A stretch of 64,000 bases of DNA from Ditylenchus dipsaci (lineage: Eukaryota > Nematoda > Chromadorea > Rhabditida > Anguinidae), in NCBI GenBank assembly GCA_004194705.1, contig SADC01000070.1, forward strand, positions 372,001 to 436,000, given 5' to 3'. Position 1 is the stretch's first letter; each line of letters begins with the position of its first letter. The notes beneath the pieces were generated by a model. The model was not told where the DNA came from and did not search any database. It saw only the letters and a list, made by a program, of their open reading frames with translations. The position numbers were made by a program, and so were the translations under genes. Below, piece by piece: positions 45,171 through 56,856 of the stretch.

Positions 45171-45433
45171 ATTTCTAGACAAAAAAAAATTTATGGGTAT
45201 GAAAATGTTAAAAAAAATTTTACCTTGGTCCCCCAAGGTGATTTTTTTCATTTATTTTTTATCAGCTTGGTGGACCAAGGTAAAATTTTTTTTAAACATT
45301 TTCATACCCAAAATTTTTTTTGTCTAGGAATGATTAAAATGTGTATAAAAATAAATTCTAAGTCTTTTAAACGAAAAAAATTTTTTGACAATAAATTCAC
45401 GCGGTTAGTCTCACAACTTTTGGATCAACCTAA

Positions 45434-46367
45434 TACTAAACATCTTTTAGTGACCGATAGTTTCTTTTAACCCAACAATTGAATATTGTTTATATGATCC
45501 GCCTCTTATGTTGGCACAACAACAAAACATTTGCTTGATTACATGCTGAAATTTAATAAACCCTCGATTTAACGCCACCCCAATTCAACGTCACGCTCAA
45601 TTTAATTAAGTTGATTTACCTGATTTCACTTTTTAGATTTTGGTTCTGGTTTCCCAAATATCGATACCGATCTGAAATTTTCTTGATATTTCAAAAGACT
45701 TTTTGTACCCAATGTTTTAATTTTTCTACAGTCAACTCTGTCAGGTGCCACTGTAATTTACTCTTTGAATAATATTTTAGTAAATGTAGATACATTTTGC
45801 TATTTCTGTCCCTTCTTGAAGATTTTCATACATTCTAATATCTCATGCATTGTTTTTTAACAAGTTGGTCTAGTATTTAAGTGTGGCAATTAGTGCCCTT
45901 AAATCATAAAAGTCTCACAACTACATAATTATATATTACAATCTTTGCAGAGTGTTCTTAAAAAAGTTTTTTCGGCAATAGTACAAATTAGATACACACA
46001 ACTTTTAGTTCATTCAGAAAAATTGGCATTTCTCTAAAATAGCCAGCTCTTGACTTAAAAGAAGTATATGTGAGCTCACAGCAAATATTTTATATCTCTA
46101 CATATTGTTTTCTCGAACTACTACAACTACTACAGATTCTATTTTTTCGACTTCGGTTTTCAACCCGAAAATCTCTAGATTGACTTCAAACTTTGTGCGG
46201 TATTTAATTCTGCCGACAAATCAAAATTGCTTCCGAAGTTTAAATTTCGCTTAAATTTTAGCAGTAAAATTCGAAAAGTAGAATTTAAATTTTCGGCAGC
46301 AGATTGAGATATTAACCTCAAATTTTCGGTCTTTATGGTCTGATTTGTTAAAAATATTGTCTAACTA
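45434..46367. other. No gene seen
   Basis: AT-rich. CCTCGATTTAACG (45562) and CTACAGTCAACTCTG (45729) repeat pogo-like words seen at 42968-43250. Confidence 0.4.
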
Positions 46368-46375
46368 ATACAAAA

Positions 46376-47008
46376 GGGACAATACTTTTTCTCCGCCTAA
46401 TTCACTTTTTTTCCGCCTAAACACTTTTTTCCGGCTAAAACACTTTTTTCTCCGCCTAATTTACTTCTATTTCCGCCTAATTTACTCTTTTTTCCGCCTA
46501 ATTTTGATTCTCGACACGAAATCAACCATTTCTAAAAATTTTTGTGTGAAATTCATGGGTGGGCAAAGACCAAATGGCTGGAGACCCACTTCGGAATGGC
46601 CAAAAGGCCAAAATTATTGGTTTTTGGGGTTTACTAAAGGGGGAGTAAACTTTTCGAGAAAAATCGATTGAGTGGATCAGATTTCGGGTCCGATGGGCTT
46701 AATCGCCCACAACTCCACCCTGAACCACTAAAAACCACCATAAACCTGGAATTCTGAGCGATTAAGCCCATCGGACCCGAAATCTGATTGGCGCAATCGA
46801 TTTTTCTCGAAAAGTATACTCCCCTTTAGCAAACCCCTAAAAAACCAATCATTTTGGCATTTTGGCCATTCCGAAGTGGGTCTCCAGCCATCTGGTCTTT
46901 GCCCACCCTGAATTTCACACAAAAATTTTTAAAAATGGTTGATTTCGTGTAGAGAATCAAAATTAGGCGGAAAAAGAAGTAAATTAGGCGGAGAAAAAAG
47001 TATTGTCC
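46376..47008. mobile_element. Foldback element with CCGCCTAATTTAC arms
   Basis: ATACAAAA (46368-46375) and ATACAGAA (47009-47016) are a duplication with one mismatch. Ends GGGACAATACTTTTTCTCC and the complement. Six units of a TTTTTCCGCCTAATTTAC type lie on the left and two inverted on the right. The core is a long hairpin meeting near 46720. Confidence 0.85.
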
Positions 47009-47016
47009 ATACAGAA

Positions 47017-50000
47017 AACTCGACTATTAAATATAATATTGTAATCTTATTCAGCTCTCACTGGTTTGTGGAAGCAAGCAAGTGAATGACTATCACTACC
47101 AATATTGACACTACTAAACAAGGAGCATTCCAAAGCTTCCAGTCAATCAACTGAAATGAACAATCAGTCATTGTGGTCCTCTATTTAAACAACTGTTCTC
47201 TCTCTCAAACAACTGAGCTGTTCAAATTAGTAGTAGTAGTGGTGGTTTGATAAATCAGGGGGGGGGGGGCGACCCACTAATACTAGCCAAATGTTGCTTT
47301 GGAGGTGTTCTTCAGGCACATGTTTATTGAGGGGGAGTGCATTAAAATGAGGCTCCAAAGCCGTTCGTATGGCTGGTCCTGGCTAAAAGGTTCTTTTGAA
47401 GCGTAACTTTTCCTATTCATTTTTGCTCGGAAGTCTGAAAAATAATTTTATTGTGGTTTTAAGCACTTTAAGAAATCGAGCTTTGAAAAACAAACTTGTG
47501 TATTTTTATTTTTTTGATTAGAGTTTTTGTTGAAGTTGATGAGTTAAAAGTGCATTGCTTGATATATTTATATTTCATATATATATATATTCTACTACGT
47601 TTTTAATAATGTTGTTTAAGTGCTTTTTAGCGTATAAAAAAGTTTCCTGGGTCATTTCTAAGCAGTCTTTAAGGTTTGACCTACTAAATTAAGAGCTTCT
47701 CAGAGTAAAAAGATGTTAAAACGTAAGTCGAAACGTAATTAATTTCCGTTTGATGTCGTATTTTTGTAATGACTACGATTTAGAGCTTTTTCTTTTGCAT
47801 GCAAATAATATAAAAAGTAAAAGAAGTCTCAGAGCCGACTAGGAGCCCGGGCTTAGATTTCTAATCATTAGTCTCAATTTAAGCTTATACGACAGTTCAA
47901 AGAAGTTGGGCAAGTTTTTGCTGTAGCACTTTTTGAAAGTCCGCCCTTTTTTTGAGCAAATATTTTGTTGTCGTAAAAAACTCTTTTCTGTCATTAAAAA
48001 AATATTTTAAAAAAACATTTACCAAAAAAGCGTTTTCACAGCAAAAAACCTTGCCAACATTTTTAAAACTATTTTTGTAACATTTACGTCCTGCCAAACC
48101 TTATATATTTTGAACTATTTTTGTGTAGCAAATCTACTTATTTCGTCATCTATCTTTCTTAAAATTTCATTTTTTTGCGTAAAAGTTTGCAACAAGATTT
48201 GAATTCAGAATTCTTTTTCCAAAAACCTAAAATATACCCCAAATGAAATTGAGTTTGTGCATTCTGTGCAATTTTTTACTTCAAAAACTGAAAAATTAGA
48301 ATCTCAACAATAAATGTGACTCTTAACTCACTTTATTCAAATTTAATAATTTTTCTTTCGCTCAAATTGAATGGCTAAATCACAAAGAAAATATTTAAAA
48401 AGTAATCTTTGAGTTCGGATTTATTCTCTTAGCTTTAGTTCACAATGTGTCAATCACTTTTGATTGAGTTGCCTATTTATATGTCTGAAATAAACTTTTA
48501 ATGACGTCCTAAAAATCTGATCACTTACTTTTTTAGATGTGTCTTGGCTATTTTTAAAGAATGAATGAGAGTGAAGGTTCAACATATTTTATGTTTTGGT
48601 TTGCAACAACTGTTTGTAGGATGTAGGGCTTCTTGTTGTTTTAATGTTTAGATTGTTGAGGAATGTCATGTGCTTGCATTTATATCGATTTAGAATTGTA
48701 TTAATTTGGGTTAACCCATTCCTGCTCATTGTTACAAAACTTAACTAATTTTTTTTTAATTAAAAAAAAATGTCTTAAAATTTTCTTTTGGTTTCATTTT
48801 GACTGGGAACTAAAGTGGTCAAGTCGAATTTATTGTAAGCTAGAATGTAAATTCTGAAATTTTGCTAGAATACCTAGAGAACTGCTAATTCATTACTGAT
48901 ACGGAATGGTGTGTTGGACAATAAAACCAAAATGACTGTTGTGAGCTAATGCGTCAATCTAGACTTTATGCATTATAAATGCACTAGGCTTTTGAGGAAT
49001 TTTCAGGCTTTTTTCTGTCCGGGTAAACTACGCAATCAACTCTCGATGTAGTGTAACCCTTTTTACATAAGGCTACACTAAATCGAGGGGCGCTGGGTCT
49101 TTTCGTTAAACTGTTGCCATAAAAAAAAAACCAACAAACCGAAATCATTGCAATTTTTCTTATTAGACTGATGAATCAGATTCGGCAGTTATTTTCGAAA
49201 ATTAACATAAAAAAGTGTCAGACCCTAGATGGGAACGAGCTTGAGGGTTACACAAAATCGACAGTAAACTGTATGGCTAGAAAACACATGAATTTCAGGA
49301 CAAATTGCAAAAACTTACTACGAAAAGAACAAATTAAAAGTTTGAGGTTGGCTTCCGATTAAAAAACTAGCAAAATTAACATACATATGATTTTTTGAAA
49401 TGACTCAATTTTAATCGTTTTAAGGGTTTTGTTGTTAGTCATGAAATTGGAAATTACCTCTAGGTCTTCCTCATCTAGCCTTTTTACTTCCGCCAATTCC
49501 TCATTTGTCCAGGATTGTTTTTTGTTTAAGCAATCTAGTTTTATTGCTTCTTTTATTTTTATTACAAAAAAACATTTTACTGTTATAAATATATATATTT
49601 TTAGTCGAAAATATATTTTTAACCTCCTTCAAAATTCAAGACACTATCCAATAAAAAGCACTCGAAAACTTTTTTCTTTTGATAGTGCTATTCACACACA
49701 CAGCATTTGTGTCAGCAAACATTTTTTAGAAAGAGTGAGAATGATTGGTTTCTTATTAAATCGAAAATTATTGATATTTTGACTAATAATGTGCTGTTTC
49801 AAATGCTGGGAATGGGTTTCTAGAAAGGTAGCTTTTTGGACACCAATATTGGGAGCTATGTCATTTCACCGATTCACTGTTTTATCAAGTACCAGTAATC
49901 CTGAAAAGATTTTGAAAATCAAGCCATTTTGTCGAGCAAAATTTTGGGCAACAGTTATTTCAAAACTTCTTACATCCTCTAGTTTGAATAATTTTTGCCG

Positions 50001-50294
50001 TTCTCAATTTTTTTAACAATTTTCTTTTTCGCTCATTTTTGCTGGCCTGTTCTACGCCTAAAAAATTATGCTGTCAGAGAATACTTTTCGTTTTCAGCAA
50101 TCACGAAAAGTAACTTAGTCCACGAAGTGATTTTAAAAAAATCAACTTTATATAATTAACCAAAAAAATATTTCGAGAAAGCATCTCGGCGAAAAGCTGA
50201 AAGGGACTGTTAGAATTCTCAGATGCATACAGATAGATACGATACATACTCTTATAAAATCATTAAAATAAAGAACCAAAATTTTCTAAACCCC
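47017..50294. other. Long AT-rich interval, no supported gene
   Basis: There is a (TAG/TGG) microsatellite at 47228-47246, a G run at 47260 and TATATA at 47576. Open frames at 49171-50016 are short, mutually out of frame and show no domain. AACTCTCGATGTAG and CTAAATCGAGGGG at 49037-49090 look like a degraded pogo-type MITE. Confidence 0.4.
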
Positions 50295-50442
50295 TCAAAG
50301 GGGCATACCAGCGCGTTACACGGGCAATTTCAAATTCGCAAAAGGCGGGACCAGCCATATTCAAACGAGAATTATTTTTAAATGCCAATTTGTTATTCTG
50401 TAAAGAGCAATAAGTTATCAAAAGCACTGTTTCAGTCTAATA

Positions 50443-50511
50443 ACATGGTTAGCTCAGTTGTAATGTGCTGATGTAGTCCGAACGTGGTCGAGTTCGATTC
50501 CAACACGGTGT
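50443..50511 (+). other. tRNA-like segment inside a MITE
   Basis: TAGCTCAGTTG (50450-50460) has A-box form and GAGTTCGATTCC (50490-50501) has B-box form, 30 bases apart as in a tRNA. A convincing acceptor stem is not formed. I read it as a SINE head or decayed tRNA. Confidence 0.45.
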
Positions 50512-50541
50512 GTAGTAGTTTTTGTATAAAATGACAAATTA

Positions 50542-50654
50542 GGGTTCTTATCGGTTATCCGCACCCCACCCCATTGTTTAATAAATATGATGATGATGTA
50601 ACTTGACTATTTTGTGGAAAAAGTAAGTGGGGTGCGGATAACCGATAAGAACCC
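50542..50654. mobile_element. Short hairpin MITE
   Basis: GGGTTCTTATCGGTTATCCG and its exact complement bracket 60 bases; AAATTA occurs directly outside both ends. Confidence 0.7.
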
Positions 50655-50773
50655 AAATTAGTATTTAAAAATAATTCTCGTTTGAATATACCTGGTCCCC
50701 ACCTTTTGCGAATTTGAAATTGCCCGTGTAACGTGCTGGTATGCCCCTTTAAGCCAGTCAATTCCTCATTTGA

Positions 50774-51008
50774 AGGACCATGGTTTTTGCGTGCAGCGGT
50801 TGTTCCCCGCTAATTCAAAATTTTTTCCTAATCATTAAACTTCTGTACGGATTTTCCAACTTGGTTTCTAACAAAACTATACCTAAAACTAAATTATAGG
50901 CCTTGTTTCGTTAGAAACCAAGTTGAAAAATCCGTACAGAAGTTTAATGATTAGTAAAAAAGTTTGAATTAGCGGGGGACAACCGCTGCGCGCAAAAACC
51001 ATGGTCCT
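50774..51008. mobile_element. MITE with type B core but different ends
   Basis: The right flank is TTAA (51009-51012), the left TTGA. The ends are AGGACCATGGTTTTTGCG and the complement, unlike AGGGGCATGCCCACGC of type B. From AATTCAAAATTTTTTCC inward it matches type B, including CTTCTGTACGGATTTTCC. Confidence 0.75.
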
Positions 51009-51012
51009 TTAA

Positions 51013-52800
51013 ACGAACATATCGAGGGCTATTTTATCTTGTAAAAATGATTGTAAAAATCTCAGAAACGTCCCTTTACCTACATGTATGCAAGTATCAA
51101 ACCTTTCAAGTTCTGTGAACCTCAATATTTATTCTTCAAAAAATCTTCAGACTATTTTTTCTTATCCATCCACCTTTTCCCACCTCCTAACTAAACTCAA
51201 CACATTTCTAGAGCACTGAAAAAATGTCTGTGTGTCAAGTTAATTCGACGACACATCCACAACAAAATAAATAAACTTATTCCTCATTCCTAGCAAACTA
51301 GAGACACGTAAAGAAATTCCTTGAACTCATTTCTAGCCCTGAGGGGCGACCAAGCATATCCAGTTACAGCCAGCCAACCAAAAGAATTTTTAAACTCTGA
51401 ACTTCAAGGGTTATGCCCCCTAGCAGCTGGCTGGTCCCAACATGTGTTAGGTTTAAAGGGTGTTATTGTCATTCTCTTTGCTAGCTTTTAACTTTTTAGA
51501 TCTTTATTATTGCTGGTTAGCCGCAATAAAAATCAGTTCACCTCTGTTCTTTTGAGTGCTAGCACCGGAAACTCGGGTGGCTGTCATTATTTTTGTTGTG
51601 TAATAGCAGAAGCAGTATATATGTGGGTCTGGGAATTGTTGTGGAATGTGGAATTGAATATTACCTGCACTTGTTGAAATAAATCAGTTCAGATTATCAA
51701 TATTTTTGTGTTGGCTTGGCTTGTGATGTTGAGATATTCAGATATTTTGTCGATTTGATGAAAAACGTACAAATCCATGAAACCACCCCCCCCCCCATAA
51801 ATAACCTCCTTTTGTGGGTTATTTATTGAACATCTTTTAGGTTTAGGCTTCAGGAGGCCAGCACCCGTTAAGCCGTACTAAGGGGGTTATTTCTGACCCT
51901 TTTGGGGAGGGGGTTATTTAGATCCCACAGTCCTGAAAAAATGTGTTTTTTGATGATAAGAATCGAACCTAAGAACATTTTAGCACTCCAAATTGGGGGC
52001 TCCAATAGTCTGACTCCACAAAACCGACAAAATGTGTCAAAATGAATTTACTTTTAACTTTACGTCCACATAAAAACTTCTTTCTGCCACTCTACTGCTA
52101 TGAGCTAGCTTTAAACTTGATGTGGCTTACCGGAGTGCACGTTCTTCCAACTCTTGATGTTTCTATAGTCTACAGTTTCATAAGAATTTAAGTCTCTTCT
52201 ATCATCTTGTTGGTATCCCAGCCGATTCCATAGAGCCTTTGATTATTGATTGCTTGACTCTGGAAGACCGGGTTGTTCACTATTAAAGCCAGCACTCTTT
52301 TTAAGGCTTTTGATATTCTGAAATATTAAAAAAAGAGGCTAGATAATCACCAAGATCTAGCTTCTCTGTACTGTAACGTGTTTTCCGAACCAAAGATGGT
52401 TTTAATTGTTAAGATCCCAAGCTTTGTCAAAACTGCACCATTAAATCTCATCCTAAATTTCGGTTGAGCCTGATTTTCTGTGCCTATTTAAAAAAAAATA
52501 AATAAATTTTGTTTCCTATTTGTTAGCAATAAGCTAAATATCAGTTTGAATCACTTTGCATAACCATTCTATTAACCATTAAGAAATTAATGAACTAAGT
52601 ATGAAAATGGACTTATTTCTCATTTTAACAAACAGACGATTTATTTGCTTCTATATAAAAAGTCTGAGACATTAAAAAACATCTTATGACTTTTCTTCTT
52701 CAACTAAATTAGACTAATTTATACCTTCTTCCAAGCTGTTTCCCCAGACGTGCTTCTTTTATTTCTCTTCTGTCTTAGTTAACCATATATCTTAACTATG
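51013..52800. other. Region upstream of the calmodulin gene
   Basis: No coding sequence is supported. Homopolymer C and G tracts at 51786-51797 and 51906-51912 bracket a 130-base segment with GGTTATTT words, resembling the poly-C MITEs. Confidence 0.35.
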
Positions 52801-52866
52801 CATATTGCAGATCTACGACGCAGCTATGGCCCTAGGTAATGGAGCCCACAAACCACCAGTTCACTT

Positions 52867-55535
52867 ATGGCATTCAGTGAAGAAATTATAAAACAGGTCG
52901 GTTTTTAAAGTTTCATTAAAAATAAATATTATTTAGCTCTTAACACTCCAACGGTTGGTTGTGACAAATGTTTGTTTCAGGGCAGCTTTTCATGGAAAAT
53001 CCGAATCCGCTAAGAAAAAAGCCGTTTATGGTGGTCAAATCCTGTTATCAATGAGAGTAGTCACGGTTTTCGCCCATTTAGTTTAAGAGGCAGATTTTGC
53101 CAATTTGTTTAATTGACTGATCTGACTATTTATTTAAAAGAAAGCGTAGATTATAAGCTTTCTAATGATATATTTCGGAGGGGTTTATGACCATTACATG
53201 TAAAATTTGAAGTGCCGTCAAATTCTTCTCAGAAGAAGAAACTTTTGAAAAAGAAAAAGCTTGTAATCTACGCTTTTTTAAGTAAAAAATCAGATCCTAA
53301 TTTTTAACTTTTTTTTTGTAAAAAAATCAGATCGGTTAATTAAACAAATTGGCAAAATCTGGCCCTTTAAAATTATATGGGCGAAAATCGTGACTACCGT
53401 CATTGATAACAGGGTTTGACCACCGTAAACGGGCTTTTTCAGATTTTTCTTAGCGAATTCGGATTTTCCATGAAAAGCTGCCCTGAAATAAACATTTGTC
53501 ACAACCAGTTTCGGATTCTGTTATCGTTTTTTCAATGAGAGCTGCTGATTTTTTTTTATTTCTAAGACTCTCATCTAGTAAAGCAAGTAACAGAGAGCAA
53601 TTTAGTTTAATGAACTCATTTTTTGCAAATAAAGCAATGGCTAATTTTGAAGGCGGCCATTCAAAAAATTAGGACAGATCCAAACGCTGCCCCAGATGAA
53701 AAAATTAGTTTTCAGAAGTTTGAAATTATTTTTAAAATCATAGTCTCCCACACCTCTAGTTCGATCCTATCTAAAGACCTACCCTTTTTACGGCACAGGG
53801 GCATTTTCGGCAGCGTATTTGATTTACCAGCAGAATTTATAATTTTAGTAGCATAATTCAGATTTGGCATAACTCAGTAGATACAATTTATGGCATAATT
53901 GTTATAATCATGAAAATTCAGCAGAATTATATATAAGCCTAAGAAGATTTATGGTCAGGCCGGGAGGAGCGATTAGAAGAAATACGGTAATTCCAATCAA
54001 ATTTAAGACTATTAGTGTTTTTTTGATTCGGCTTCCAAGAAATTTTAAGTGGTCCCATTAAATTTGCAAGGATTATGACCTCTTATAGTCAAACCAATCA
54101 CTTACAATCCTGTAAAAGGGACTTAATCTTACCAAAAAAACTGTTTTCGTGGGTTTATAGGACGCCACATTGGAATTTCTTAATTACTTTTATAACTGCC
54201 CGATGGGTATATAACAAAATTTTATTCTAAAGTTTCGCATTTCCAAATGCTTTTCCACAGTGAACATACAATAAATTATTTGGCCAAAGACTCTAGTCAC
54301 CGATTTGATTTGCAGCTAACCCCAGAGGAGATTGACGAGTTCCGAGAGGCCTTTATGATGTTTGACAAGGACGGAAACGGAACCATTAGCACCAAAGAAT
54401 TGGGAGTTGCTATGAGATCTTTGGCCAGAACCCTACAGAAAACGTGAGCTTGCTACAAATGTCAAAAGTCGACGTATTAAAATTTTGCACTTTTCTGGTC
54501 CGAATATTTTTTATATTAAAATTTCACGTCGAAATATTGTTTTCGATCCAAATGACTGATTCTGACAAAAGTGCAGCAGCATATTACTGATTTTTTTTTA
54601 ACTTTTGAGTTGGCATTTTTGTATCGATTTTTCAATTTATATATTTTTTGAACTAACATGTAGCATTGAATCTCAGTATTCTAACCAGCTATCAAACTTG
54701 ACTGAACAATGTCAAGGAAGTCAAGAAAGTATCGTATTTTTTCTATTAGGCGGCTACTACTAATGTGAAATTTAAAAAAATTTAAATTGAGTAATTTCTT
54801 GCTGAAATTAAATTGATCGTATCCTGTTGGAAATATTTATGGAATTATTCTTTAGGAAATACTTGAAATGATAAACGAAGTAGACATTGACGGAAACGGC
54901 CAGATTGAGTTCCCCGAGTTCTGTGTGATGATGAAGCGAATGATGAAAGAGACAGACTCCGAGATGATCAGAGAAGCCTTCAGGGTGTTCGATAAAGACG
55001 GGAACGGTGTGATCACAGCTCAGGAATTCCGCTACTTTATGGTCCACATGGGCATGCAGTTCAGTGAGCAAGAGGTGGACGAAATGATAAAAGAGGTGGA
55101 TGTGGATGGAGATGGAGAAATCGACTACGAAGAGTTCGTTAAGGTGGGTTTCTTGGACTGACTATTCCCTAATCTATACCTCGAGAGAACTTTTCAGCGA
55201 ATCAAAAATGATTTTGTCGCTTTTTGACTCTTAAATTGGACTTTGTAAGAAACACCACTGCCAAATATTTTCTCATAAAGTCCCTAACCAAAAGTGACAG
55301 AATTCGCATGCAGTCAAACCTCGACTCCACTGCTATATGCCACCCCCCCCCCAATAATTTTTGGAGAATGTCTTAAGCCACCATTTTTCTGAAAAAAATT
55401 GACAAATATCCTTTTCAGTATCACCCAAGAAATTGAGGCTAAGCCAAAGCCTAAATCAAAATCATTTGAAAAAATTAGAAGTGACCAAATATAAAATTAA
55501 TCATTCTTCTATTGCAGATGATGAGTGAACGTTGA
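52867..55535 (+). CDS. cal-1: Calmodulin-like protein, CAL-1 type, with a one-base deletion
   Basis: Four exons: 52867-52896 ([10 protein letters not shown]), 54316-54443, 54856-55143 and 55518-55535 (M-M-S-E-R, stop). The predicted product is 154 residues if the frame is kept. Four canonical EF-hand loops are visible: [36 protein letters not shown] and [12 protein letters not shown]. The start sequence and the [11 protein letters not shown] segment match nematode CAL-1 rather than ubiquitous calmodulin. At 54421-54426 the sequence TTGGCC stands where codons for L-G-Q require one more G; as written, exon 2 runs into TGA at 54445. Phase 0 at the exon 2-3 junction is recovered only with the extra base. 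It may be a sequencing error or a true lesion. CAL-1 is a calcium sensor (family knowledge). A splice acceptor at 52809-52810 precedes the 5' UTR. Confidence 0.9.
52957..53506. mobile_element. Foldback element in calmodulin intron 1
   Basis: GGTTGTGACAAATGTTTG is mirrored at 53489-53506, and the halves remain inverse (GGGCAGCTTTTCATGG, AATTGGCAAAATC-type words) for about 180 bases on each side. No clear duplication was read. Confidence 0.8.
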
Positions 55536-55951
55536 AAAAGATTGGCGTCCATGCATCATGCACAAGATACATATCATCCTCACCAATAGCCTGTAGTGTT
55601 TAAGTTATTGGAGCTAGAAGCACAGCAAATCAAAGGCTGTAAGGGAAATGCAGCCTCAAATGTCTTAGATTTAGCCTCTAATCAATTTTTTGCTAAAATA
55701 TTTAGCATTAAATACGCAAAAAATTAATTAGGTGCAGAATTTCAGACTTTAATGGCTGAATTTGAATCTGATCTAAGACCAAATAGCTGTGCTCACCATA
55801 ATTCACTCACTCACTCATCGTCTAGTATGTAAATTTATGTGATTATGCTGAGCTCTATGTAATTATTGATCTAGTTTTGGTTGGAATCTCAGCCGGTATG
55901 TTTTATATATACACCTACAAGTGCCATGCATTCCTTTGTTCAATTCACTCG

Positions 55952-55957
55952 AATAAA
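55952..55957 (+). promoter_or_regulatory. Possible poly-A signal of the calmodulin gene
   Basis: AATAAA about 415 bases past the stop codon. Confidence 0.4.
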
Positions 55958-56199
55958 ATTTATTACTCCATTGGTTAAAAACACTTTATTTGCATTGAAA
56001 ACAAGGAACAGAAGTAGAAAATGGAACCGTTTTATTTGAATACAACAAAGCCAGACTCATTACAATCTACCAAACAATATTGCACAATATAAAGACACAG
56101 AAGTACACAGAAATGTACCAATAAATTCTTGAATAGAGCAAATTTAGCGAAGCTTAAATGGGTTGAATTCCCGCCCTTAATTGGCCTATTTACCGATAT

Positions 56200-56856
56200 T
56201 TTTACAAAAGAAGAACTTCGTAGTCTGATGTGATTTTGACGAAAACTGTGTTTTTTCAAAAAAATCAGCATTTTTCGAACATAAATTTTTGACGAAAGAA
56301 AACGAAAATAAAAGTCGAAAATCGGGCTGCACCGTCCTTAGTTTCAGTGCATCAGAAAGCTTATTAAATAAAGCATGTTTCTGGCAAAAAAAACTTTGAT
56401 GAAAGTTGGAAAGGCAAGACGAAAAAGGCCTTTGAAGTTTGGGCGCTAGTATAGAATACCCCCCCCCCCCCAAATCGGACCTTTTCAAAATCGCTTTAAC
56501 TACCCTTGCAAACAACAAGTTCAGCCCTTAGGCTTGGTGGTAGGCCAGCGTACGAAATTTGTGACTAATAAAGAGTTTACGCATATTTTCCGGGTCTGGG
56601 ACATATATTTGGGTAGTCTTTACTTAAGTTTTAGAAGGAAAAATTTTGGAGGGGGGGGGGTATTCTATACTAGGGTCGAAGTTTGCTAGTCGTCCTAACT
56701 CTTTCGGGTTTTTGACGTAAAACTTTTTTTCACAATGCAAATCTGAAATTCTGACACTGAGTTCGTGATCTGCGTACCTAATTTGCATGTGAATCTACTA
56801 TTGAACGTGAGAATTGACTGTCATATTTCAAATTTCTTTCAAGACAATAAATATTC
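56200..56856. repeat. Dispersed repeat, copy 1 (occupied by a MITE)
   Basis: Outside the MITE at 56442-56677 the order of words (AAATCAGCATTTTTCGAACA, TTTCTGGCAAA, TTCGTGATC, TATTTCAAATT) is the same as in 63270-63660. Confidence 0.75.
56442..56677. mobile_element. Poly-C MITE, copy 3
   Basis: The 8-bp duplication GAAGTTTG is at 56434-56441 and 56678-56685. Ends GGCGCTAGTATAGAATACC and the complement of GACCCTAGTATAGAATACC, each followed by a C/G run. The repeat copy at 63270-63660 has the empty site. Confidence 0.9.

Larger units (their letters stand above)
43910..45433. mobile_element. mariner-type element split by a hAT insertion
   Basis: TA at 43908-43909 and 45434-45435. The ends TTAGGCTGATCCAAAAGTTG and the complement of TTAGGTTGATCCAAAAGTTG resemble mariner termini, and the arms match for about 105 bases. 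Without the insertion the element is about 366 bp, too small to code. Confidence 0.87.
50299..50748. mobile_element. TTAA-type MITE with two insertions
   Basis: Flanks TCAA (50295-50298) and TTAA (50749-50752). Ends AGGGGCATACCAGCGCGTTA and the complement. Core words GCAATTTCAAATTCGC and ATTCTCGTTTGAATAT are inverted. It contains a tRNA-like segment and a hairpin. Confidence 0.75.

Noticed and set aside
45225..45470. 81-codon plus-strand frame
   Set aside because: Lies in the right arm of the mariner-type element and its internal hairpin.
49171..50016. Three successive frames as exons of one gene
   Set aside because: No phase-compatible splice sites and no recognisable domain; composition equals the flanks.
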